This document shows, one piece after another, positions 1 to 5,014 of a stretch of 7,185 bases of DNA. The translations under genes and the position numbers were made by a program. The DNA is from Clostridia bacterium (lineage in GTDB: Bacteria > Bacillota > Clostridia > RUG12999), in contig JAFVVU010000014.1 in NCBI GenBank assembly GCA_017502065.1, forward strand, positions 1 to 7,185, written 5' to 3'. The notes beneath the pieces were generated by a model that had not been told where the DNA came from, did no database searches, and saw only the letters and a list, made by a program, of their open reading frames with translations. Position 1 is the stretch's first letter. Each line of letters opens with the position of its first letter.

Positions 1-965
1 ATTGTACCGTAAAGTGCCGCCATAAAGATGATTGATACAATTGCATTCTTACCTGTTGAAAACACAAGTACAAGCGCCGAAATTGCACTTACTGCAAAAA
101 TAACACCGGCACACAAAACAGGGTTTTTGATTTTTTTACTGTGAAGAATTGATGCAACTTTCATACAGCCAAGTGCAAAAAGCGGAAGCACCGCACTCGA
201 CAGGATGGAAATTGATTCACCAAGCTCATAAGTTTCGTTGATGTAGGACGGCATCCATGTATTGATTCCGTCACGGATTGCACCCATCATAATTATCGAA
301 AGAAGTATCACAAGCATAAGCGGTGCAAAAAGCAGTTTGTTTCCAAGTTTTCTGTCTCCGCCTGATTCTTCCGTTTTCTCTTTTTTCTCCACTCTTACAT
401 CCGGACAAAACTTTGCAAGCAAAACAAGCATTACAATTGCGCAAAGTGAGCTGAATACAAACACCAGTTTCCAGCTGAGCATTACAAGCAGTGATGCCAC
501 AATATATACAACTATTGTTCCGTAGCAGCTGCCGCCGTTAACATGCACAATTGCTTTGCTGTAATCCTCACTTGAGAACATGTATGTCAATATACGGATA
601 AGCGGTGGCCACATAAATGCCTGAGCCAATCCGTTCACACTCCACACCGCCATCATTGCATAGGGATTACCGGAGCAAACCGGAATAAGAAGGTTCATAA
701 TTCCTGTTGTTACAAATCCGCCCATTATAAGCAGCTTTGGCGGAAACTTATCACTGCAGATGCCGCTTATTATCTGGCCTGCACCATAGGTTACAAAGCT
801 TCCCGTAACCGCAAGCGAAAGCAGCTCTTTTGATATTCCCGTAGCCAGTTTCATACTTTCAATAACCGCTTCATAGTTTATTCTTGTTATGTAACTTACC
901 ATGTATACGATTGTAAAAAGAAGAGCAAGTCTTTTTACCTGTTGTCTGTCTGTCACCTTACTCAT
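1..965 (-). CDS. OPA-family MFS transporter (GlpT/UhpT-like), 3' end cut by window edge
   Basis: A membrane permease of the major facilitator superfamily, organophosphate:phosphate antiporter branch, expected to exchange a phosphorylated organic solute for inorganic phosphate across the cytoplasmic membrane. The first 321 residues are visible, giving about nine complete hydrophobic helices (near 12-28, 48-68, 78-96, 103-127, 147-163, 167-186, 211-229, 252-274, 283-302) and the start of a tenth; a charged loop near 188-210 separates the two halves, as usual for MFS. Family marks are SYITRINYE (24-32), CSDKFPPK (70-77), NGLAQAFMWPP (111-121) and IRDGINTWMPSY (230-241). Arg28 and Arg231 align by eye with GlpT Arg45 and Arg269, which contact the substrate phosphate. 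GlpT His165 appears to be replaced by Ser145. The start codon overlaps the upstream hydrolase stop as ATGA, with GGAAGGG in front. It is the third gene of the deoR operon. Family call is firm, substrate unknown. Confidence 0.9.
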   Translation of the reverse strand, partial: MSKVTDRQQVKRLALLFTIVYMVSYITRINYEAVIESMKLATGISKELLSLAVTGSFVTYGAGQIISGICSDKFPPKLLIMGGFVTTGIMNLLIPVCSGNPYAMMAVWSVNGLAQAFMWPPLIRILTYMFSSEDYSKAIVHVNGGSCYGTIVVYIVASLLVMLSWKLVFVFSSLCAIVMLVLLAKFCPDVRVEKKEKTEESGGDRKLGNKLLFAPLMLVILLSIIMMGAIRDGINTWMPSYINETYELGESISILSSAVLPLFALGCMKVASILHSKKIKNPVLCAGVIFAVSAISALVLVFSTGKNAIVSIIFMAALYGT

Positions 966-1723
966 ATAAGACTTTTCCCTTCCCATTCATCATCAGGTTT
1001 TACACCAATAAGCTTTACAACTGTCGGCGCAAGGTCCTTGATGTTAACGTTTTCAAGTTTGCTTCCCGGTGCAAAATCGTGTCCTTTTACAATAACAGGG
1101 ATAAGCATATCCTCCGGCACGTCATCGCCGTGTCTTCTGTCATGACCGCCGTGGTCCGCTGTTACGATAACCGTATAGTCTTCCGGCAGAGAATTTACTA
1201 TTCTGTCAATATGGTCCCAGCATTCTTCAACCGCTTCGTTATATTCTTTGCTCATCCAGTTGTGTACATGCCCTGCATTATCCGGATATCCAAGATATAT
1301 AAACGCAAAATCCGGTTCGTTGCTATTAATGTATTCAATAGATGTTTCGGTTATTTTTTTGGCAGAATCCGACCAGCTGCGTCTTCCTTTTATGAAATAA
1401 GAAAACTCAAGGCTGTCGGGTCTTGACAGGTCACGAAGCTGTTCCCAGTCATAGAAAAACGCGCTTGTTTTTTCATTTTTGAAAAGAACCTCGCAAAGTC
1501 CGTTTATCGGTCTTACCTGTGGAGCATAAATATTTGTTGTAGTACCGTGTCTTTCCGGATCCACACTGTGAAAAAGCGATACATGACACGGAAGTGTTAC
1601 GCTTGGCATAACCGTTGTTGCATCCATTGCCGATGCAGATTGCCCAATCATTTTCTGCGCTTTTGCCACATTTGTAAGTGCATCCGGGCGCATTCCGTCC
1701 ACTAAAATCAACGCTACCTTCAT
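962..1723 (-). CDS. Alkaline phosphatase superfamily hydrolase (NPP-like phosphatase/phosphodiesterase), cytosolic
   Basis: A 253-residue metal-dependent phosphoryl hydrolase of the alkaline phosphatase superfamily, close to nucleotide pyrophosphatase/phosphodiesterase and phosphonoacetate-hydrolase-type enzymes. The two-metal site can be traced: Asp9 (VDGMRPD), nucleophile Thr43 (SVTLPCH), Asp148 and His152 (DNAGH), Asp190-His191 (TADHGGH) and His198 (RRHGDD). There is no signal peptide or membrane segment, so it should act in the cytosol, unlike many NPP enzymes. It is shorter than typical secreted NPP proteins (roughly 400 residues), which suggests a trimmed cap. An in-frame ATG lies five codons upstream at 1738, but the ATG at 1723 is preferred: GGGAGG sits seven bases before it and it forms an ATGA overlap with the deoR stop. 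Its own stop overlaps the transporter start in the same way. Context suggests it cleaves what the neighbouring antiporter imports. A monoester, diester or phosphonate substrate are all possible. Confidence 0.88.
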   Translation of the reverse strand: MKVALILVDGMRPDALTNVAKAQKMIGQSASAMDATTVMPSVTLPCHVSLFHSVDPERHGTTTNIYAPQVRPINGLCEVLFKNEKTSAFFYDWEQLRDLSRPDSLEFSYFIKGRRSWSDSAKKITETSIEYINSNEPDFAFIYLGYPDNAGHVHNWMSKEYNEAVEECWDHIDRIVNSLPEDYTVIVTADHGGHDRRHGDDVPEDMLIPVIVKGHDFAPGSKLENVNIKDLAPTVVKLIGVKPDDEWEGKSLI

Positions 1724-2499
1724 TTTTTCTCCTCCCACGTGTATACTTCTATATTATTTTCCTTATAAAGCTTCAGAACCTCTTTGGACAAGCCTTCATC
1801 ACTTATGTAACAATACTCTTCTTTAAGATCAGAAATTTTAAGAGGAGCACGTTTTTCAAATTTACTGCTGTCAAGCAGGATAAACACCTTATCCGCATTG
1901 TCAATTATCTTTTTCTGCACTTCACAAAGCTCCGGCTGATAATCGCATATTCCTTTGTCAATTGAAATTGCAGACGGACAGACAAACGCTTTTTGTGTGC
2001 AGATTTCGCCCACCATATCCATAGTCAGCATTCCGTAAAAAGCATTTTCTTCACTCATATAATGTCCACCGCACAAAATTACCTCAAAATCAGCATATCC
2101 GCGGAGCACATCAAAAACGTCTACACTGTGTGTTACGACCGTAAGCTTGGAAAATTTTTCACGAAGCACTTCCGCAAAAATGATTGCTGTGCTTCCGCTA
2201 TCAACAAAAATAAAATCGCCTTCGGAAATAAACTGAGTTGCTTTATATGCAAGATTTCTCTTTTTATCGCTGTTTTCTTTGTTTCGTGCATTCAGGCTCT
2301 GCTGCGGTCTTATTCCGTTCCCTGCCGCAACCGCTCCGCCGTGCACCCTGTTGAGAAGTCCTTCTTTTTCCATCAGAAGCAAGTCACGGCGCACCGTTTC
2401 TATTGACACATCAAAAACTTTAATAAGATTGGCAACAGTTACCGCTCCGTTTCTTTGCAGCAAGCTGTAAATTTTATTTTGTCTTTCTTTTGCAAGCAT
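1720..2499 (-). CDS. DeoR/GlpR-family transcriptional repressor
   Basis: A 259-residue regulator of the DeoR family. Residues about 6-58 form the N-terminal winged helix-turn-helix, with the recognition stretch VSIETVRRDL (31-40) and wing NRVHGGAV (50-57), both hallmarks of the family. Residues about 75-235 form the DeoR C-terminal sensor domain, related to ribose-5-phosphate isomerase folds. Its anion-binding strand DSGSTA is at 100-105, THSVDVF at 123-129, CGGHY at 143-147 and LLDSSKF at 208-214. Members of this family normally repress transport and catabolic operons and are released by a phosphorylated sugar or related phosphate ester. It is the first gene of its operon, reads from its own near-consensus promoter, and has GGAGGG seven bases before the ATG. 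Autoregulation of the operon is the natural inference. Control of the divergent phosphoribosyltransferase is possible but unproven. The effector cannot be deduced. Confidence 0.93.
   Translation of the reverse strand: MLAKERQNKIYSLLQRNGAVTVANLIKVFDVSIETVRRDLLLMEKEGLLNRVHGGAVAAGNGIRPQQSLNARNKENSDKKRNLAYKATQFISEGDFIFVDSGSTAIIFAEVLREKFSKLTVVTHSVDVFDVLRGYADFEVILCGGHYMSEENAFYGMLTMDMVGEICTQKAFVCPSAISIDKGICDYQPELCEVQKKIIDNADKVFILLDSSKFEKRAPLKISDLKEEYCYISDEGLSKEVLKLYKENNIEVYTWEEKK
1731..1736 (-). promoter_or_regulatory. Ribosome binding site that decides the hydrolase start
   Basis: GGGAGG on the minus strand ends seven bases before the ATG at 1723. The alternative ATG at 1738 would place this element inside the coding region and has no comparable purine tract at the right distance. 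The element sits within the last codons of deoR, so translation of the two genes is probably coupled. Confidence 0.8.
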
Positions 2500-2524
2500 C
2501 TACAATCCCTCCAATAATATACAT

Positions 2525-2553
2525 ATAATACCACATTTCCCCAACTTTGTCAA
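2525..2553 (-). promoter_or_regulatory. Sigma-A promoter of the deoR operon
   Basis: On the minus strand a perfect -35 box TTGACA (2553-2548) is followed by a 17-base spacer and a -10 box TATTAT (2530-2525). TGG directly before the -10 gives an extended -10 element. Transcription would begin near 2518, leaving a leader of about 19 bases that contains the GGAGGG site at 2512-2507. Such a strong promoter fits a gene set held down by a repressor. Confidence 0.85.
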
Positions 2554-2595
2554 TCGCAGATTTTCATTTTTCTTTGATTTTTTCAGCTTTTTTGC

Positions 2596-2609
2596 AAAAG
2601 TGGACTTTT
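2596..2609. promoter_or_regulatory. Candidate operator palindrome in the deoR/phosphoribosyltransferase spacer
   Basis: AAAAGT-GG-ACTTTT is a perfect 6-2-6 inverted repeat between the two divergent promoters. It lies 43 bases upstream of the deoR -35 box and 13 bases upstream of the plus-strand -35 box. A direct repeat, CTTTTTT, at 2587-2593 and 2605-2611 overlaps it with an 18-base period. The position suits a regulator site, but the spacer is very A/T-rich and short symmetries arise there by chance, so the assignment is weak. Confidence 0.3.
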
Positions 2610-2622
2610 TTAAAAATTCCTA

Positions 2623-2651
2623 TTGAAATTTAACTTGTTTTTTTATATAAT
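2623..2651 (+). promoter_or_regulatory. Sigma-A promoter of the phosphoribosyltransferase gene
   Basis: A -35 box TTGAAA (2623-2628), 17-base spacer and perfect -10 box TATAAT (2646-2651) predict a start near 2658 and a leader of about 40 bases. A second possible pair, TTGTTT (2635-2640) and TATAAT (2657-2662) with 16 bases between, overlaps it. The leader is too short for a purine riboswitch and shows no obvious stem. Confidence 0.8.
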
Positions 2652-2699
2652 AAAAGTATAATCAGATAAATTTTTCCAGAGCAAGGAGTTGCATACGTT

Positions 2700-3260
2700 A
2701 TGAAAAATACACATTATGAATTAAATGTTGCCGGTCTTAAAAGAAATCTTCCTTTATGTCCGGTGAATGACAAGCTGTATATTGGTGCTTTCGTAATGTT
2801 CGGTGATGTTGAGCTTACAGGCGCCTGCGCACGTGAGCTTATCAAACTCGCCCCGGAGCACGATGTCCTTATTACTGCAGAATCCAAAGGAATTCCGCTT
2901 GTTTATGAAATGGCACGTCAGGAAGGCGTAAACCATTATATTGTGGCAAGAAAAGGCCCGAAGCTGTATATGGAGAACATTATTTATACTGAAGTAAATT
3001 CCATCACCACAGAAAAGAAACAGGTTCTTTGTATCGGTTCAAAAGAAGCTGATATGATGCGCGGCAAACGTGTTCTTATTGTTGATGATGTTATCAGCAC
3101 AGGCGAATCTCTTAATGCCATTGAAACTCTTGTTGAGCAGGTTGGCGGAAATATTGTGGGAAGAATGGCTGTGCTTGCCGAAGGCGATGCTCAGGGTCGA
3201 AAAGACATTACATATCTTGCACCTCTTCCGCTTTTTGATAACGAAGGCAACGTGCTTTAA
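2700..3260 (+). CDS. Type I phosphoribosyltransferase, adenine phosphoribosyltransferase-like
   Basis: A 186-residue soluble enzyme of the type I phosphoribosyltransferase fold, expected to transfer ribose-5-phosphate from PRPP to a nucleobase in purine salvage. The PRPP loop is VLIVDDVISTGES at residues 125-137, with the adjacent acidic pair Asp129-Asp130. ARKGPKLY (83-90) matches the APRT ARK..KLP stretch, and TAESKGIPL (59-67) matches the PEARGF region. Within the PRPP loop, STGES replaces the usual ATGGT of APRT, and the base-specificity region is not clearly APRT, so hypoxanthine, xanthine or a regulatory role remain possible. AAGGAG at 2683-2688 lies 11 bases before the ATG, a slightly long spacing. 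No better start is visible. It appears to be a single-gene unit between its own promoter and the hairpin at 3307, divergent from deoR. No functional link to the neighbouring sugar genes is evident. Confidence 0.85.
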   Translation: MKNTHYELNVAGLKRNLPLCPVNDKLYIGAFVMFGDVELTGACARELIKLAPEHDVLITAESKGIPLVYEMARQEGVNHYIVARKGPKLYMENIIYTEVNSITTEKKQVLCIGSKEADMMRGKRVLIVDDVISTGESLNAIETLVEQVGGNIVGRMAVLAEGDAQGRKDITYLAPLPLFDNEGNVL

Positions 3261-3306
3261 CAGGACTGAGCGAAAATAGTGCAGACCGCATAAAAAAATA
3301 AAACAT

Positions 3307-3338
3307 CCCCGAAGCGTCGGCTTCGGGGTTTTATTTTT
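3307..3338. terminator. Bidirectional rho-independent terminator
   Basis: CCCCGAAGC (3307-3315), four-base loop GTCG, GCTTCGGGG (3320-3328) form a perfect nine-base-pair stem. On the plus strand it is followed by TTTTATTTTT (3329-3338), ending the phosphoribosyltransferase transcript. On the minus strand the same stem is followed by a T-rich tail complementary to 3288-3304, ending the araC-hydrolase transcript. The plus-strand T tail overlaps the hydrolase stop codon by two bases. Confidence 0.93.
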
Positions 3339-4053
3339 AATCTACATCGTATTTTTCAATAAATTCAAGGATAGGTGCATCGTCCTCAAGTCCGTGAGGA
3401 TGATGGTTGCATCCCGGTTTTATAACAGTTTCTATTGTGCGTCCTGCCGCACGGTATGCCTTGTCAACATAAATACCGTTTTCATCATACGGAACAACGG
3501 TGTCGCTGTCCCCAGCAACAAGAAATACCGGGATATCATTCTCCACAAGCTGCGGAATAAAATCAAGCGGATGTTCACGGTAAGCAAGAAGCTCCGGCAA
3601 ATCTATCCCTTTGTTTTTAACAAATTCCTCTCGCATATCCACAGAAACACGTTTGCCAAGTCCGAAAGGACAGGAAAGCAGATTTACAACCGGTGCATCA
3701 AGCCACATACACGATACATACTGAGGATATTTTGCACCGAAATAAATCCCCTGCATACCACCACAGCTCATTCCTACTATTACGCATTTTTTCGAAAGGC
3801 CAAGTTCTTTGTGCATATATTCTGCAAGAGCAGCACGTGCCTCGGTATCCTCCCACACATGCCATCTTGTTTTATTTTTAATATGTACAAGGTGGTATCC
3901 TTTTTGTACAAGTTTTATTTCCGTTTCGGGAAAAGCGTTAAAATATTCTGTTTTAAGCACCCATCTGTCGTTGGGTTTTTCGGGATAAACTATAATAAGC
4001 TCTCTTCCGAAAAGCTCTTTTATTTCCTTTTTAAATCCGTTCCACAGCTCCAT
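3337..4053 (-). CDS. Alpha/beta-hydrolase fold esterase-like protein
   Basis: A 238-residue cytosolic protein of the alpha/beta-hydrolase superfamily, with no signal peptide or membrane helix. The nucleophile elbow is GMSCG with Ser96 (VGMSCGGMQGI, 93-103). The acid is probably Asp184 in AGDSDTVVPY (180-189), and the histidine lies in PGCNHHPHG (213-221), where His217, His218 or His220 could serve. Arrangement and spacing suit a complete catalytic triad. The family includes esterases, thioesterases and peptidases, and nothing here fixes the substrate. It is the second gene of an operon with the AraC regulator: the gap is six bases, and the GGAGG ribosome site lies inside the last codons of araC. 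Because araC is divergent from fucI, an esterase acting on an acylated deoxysugar or its glycoside is a reasonable guess, but only a guess. It ends at the shared terminator with the convergent phosphoribosyltransferase gene. Confidence 0.85.
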   Translation of the reverse strand: MELWNGFKKEIKELFGRELIIVYPEKPNDRWVLKTEYFNAFPETEIKLVQKGYHLVHIKNKTRWHVWEDTEARAALAEYMHKELGLSKKCVIVGMSCGGMQGIYFGAKYPQYVSCMWLDAPVVNLLSCPFGLGKRVSVDMREEFVKNKGIDLPELLAYREHPLDFIPQLVENDIPVFLVAGDSDTVVPYDENGIYVDKAYRAAGRTIETVIKPGCNHHPHGLEDDAPILEFIEKYDVD

Positions 4054-4059
4054 TTTTTA

Positions 4060-4899
4060 TTACCTCCGTCTGAATTTTGCAGGGGTTACCCCTTTATGTT
4101 TTTTAAAAGTTTTTATGAAATAGCTCAGGTCATTAAATCCGCATGAAAACGCAATTTCCGTTACTGTTTTATAAGTTTTAATGAGCTCCTTGGTTGCTTT
4201 TTCCACACGGTATCCGTTTAAATATTCAAGCGGTGTTTTTCCCGTCATATTGCGGAAAAACAGGCAAAAATATTTCGGTGACATTCCTGCCGATTTTGCC
4301 ATTTGTTCAAGCGAAAGCTGTTTATCATAATTATCTCTTATGTATGTAAGCACATTTTTAAGCTTACCCACACTTTTTTCATCTGCAGGCGAATGTCCTG
4401 CACGTGCGGTGTATATCCCCTCGTCAAGCACAATCCCAAAAAGACTGTACATTGCACCGATTACCGAGAATTTATATCCCGGCGGTTTATCCCGCAGAGA
4501 ATCAAAAATAAAGTTTATTGTATTGTTGAACCTGCTGTCGCCTGCAGGCGAATATTCTTTTATTCTGTATTCCTGAGAAAGCAGGTTTTCAATGAAAAAT
4601 CTGCATCCCTCGTCATTGGCATTAAGATAGTGCAGATGCATAACAATGCAGTCATACACCGCATCTTCCGGAGATGCCGAATGTACTGTTTCGGAATTTA
4701 CAAAAACCACATCTCCCGGATACGCCGTATATTCGCTGTTATTAAGTTTTACCGTAAGCTTGCCGGAAATCACGCGCATAAGCTCAATTTCCGAATGCCA
4801 GTGCGCTTCCATTTCATATCGGGGATGATTTTTATCAACCTGATAAAGCTCCATCGGAAAGTCCGTTGTTCCCCTTTGCAGAAGCTCATTATAAATCAT
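4060..4899 (-). CDS. AraC-family transcriptional regulator with N-terminal cupin sensor
   Basis: A 279-residue regulator. Residues about 25-90 form a cupin-type ligand pocket: HWHSEIEL (33-40) carries the usual histidines, and YPGDVVFVNSETVHS (60-74) is the typical AraC sensor strand pair. Residues about 178-279 form the AraC DNA-binding domain with two helix-turn-helix units: LSLEQMAKSAGMSPKYF (195-211), and TVTEIAFSCGFNDLSYFIKTFKK (246-268), followed by the family signature KGVTPAKFR (269-277). Members of this architecture usually activate sugar-utilisation genes on binding a sugar. The gene is transcribed away from fucI across a 115-base spacer, so fucI is its likely target and L-fucose or a related sugar its likely ligand. 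The ribosome site is poor (GGTGG/GTGAG), suggesting low protein level, and the ATG at 4899 is the only start that keeps the whole N-terminus. It heads an operon with the downstream hydrolase. Confidence 0.92.
   Translation of the reverse strand: MIYNELLQRGTTDFPMELYQVDKNHPRYEMEAHWHSEIELMRVISGKLTVKLNNSEYTAYPGDVVFVNSETVHSASPEDAVYDCIVMHLHYLNANDEGCRFFIENLLSQEYRIKEYSPAGDSRFNNTINFIFDSLRDKPPGYKFSVIGAMYSLFGIVLDEGIYTARAGHSPADEKSVGKLKNVLTYIRDNYDKQLSLEQMAKSAGMSPKYFCLFFRNMTGKTPLEYLNGYRVEKATKELIKTYKTVTEIAFSCGFNDLSYFIKTFKKHKGVTPAKFRRR
4063..4067 (-). promoter_or_regulatory. Ribosome binding site of the hydrolase, inside the araC 3' end
   Basis: GGAGG on the minus strand is formed by the last two arginine codons (CGG AGG) of the AraC protein, directly before its TAA, and lies nine bases before the hydrolase ATG. 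Ribosomes finishing araC therefore clear or occupy the site of the next gene, implying coupled translation. Confidence 0.8.
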
Positions 4900-4928
4900 A
4901 TTCTCACCACCAAAATGTGAATATTATT

Positions 4929-4974
4929 ATACTTTTATCTATTATAACACAAGTATTATATAAAAAACAAGTAT
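4929..4974. promoter_or_regulatory. AAGTAT repeats, candidate AraC-regulator binding region
   Basis: ACAAGTAT occurs twice in direct orientation, at 4949-4956 and 4967-4974, an 18-base step. A third, inverted AAGTAT (ATACTT on the plus strand) is at 4929-4934. Direct repeats about two helical turns apart are the usual form of AraC-family half sites. The repeats cover the araC promoter and the position of the missing fucI -35 box, where an activator could contact polymerase. Base composition makes chance matches possible. Confidence 0.4.
4941..4970 (-). promoter_or_regulatory. Probable promoter of araC
   Basis: On the minus strand, TTGTTT (4970-4965), an 18-base spacer and TATAAT (4946-4941) form a plausible sigma-A promoter. 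TGT precedes the -10, giving an extended -10 motif. Transcription would start near 4934, about 35 bases before the ATG. The spacer is so A/T-rich that other TATAAT-like hexamers occur, so the exact boxes are less sure than at deoR. Confidence 0.55.
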
Positions 4975-4979
4975 ATAAT
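4974..4979 (+). promoter_or_regulatory. Probable -10 box of the fucI promoter, without a good -35
   Basis: TATAAT lies 41 bases before the fucI start codon, predicting a leader of about 29 bases with a strong ribosome site. At the expected -35 position (around 4951-4956) the sequence is AAGTAT, unlike TTGACA, and there is no TG extension. This pattern is typical of promoters that need an activator, matching the adjacent AraC gene. Confidence 0.5.
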
Positions 4980-5014
4980 AATAAATAAGAGATGTTTTTA
5001 AGGAGGAAATAAAT

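Noticed and set aside
2652..2699. Possible purine riboswitch in front of the phosphoribosyltransferase gene.
   Set aside because: The predicted leader is only about 40 bases, too short for the aptamer, and shows no suitable stems.
3394..4146. A 250-codon plus-strand open frame opposite the hydrolase and araC genes.
   Set aside because: It is antisense to two genes with clear protein families, has no ribosome site, and its translation is rich in Phe, Tyr, Lys and Arg without domain pattern, as expected of a shadow frame.
4384..4554. CTGCAGGCGAAT occurs twice within araC (near 4384 and 4542).
   Set aside because: Both copies lie in coding sequence and encode similar short Ser-Pro-Ala stretches (SPAD, SPAG). 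There is no wider repeat or mobile-element structure, so coincidence is the simplest view.
4303..4920. A 205-codon plus-strand open frame opposite araC.
   Set aside because: It mirrors the AraC coding sequence, shows no recognisable domain, and runs into the araC-fucI promoter spacer.
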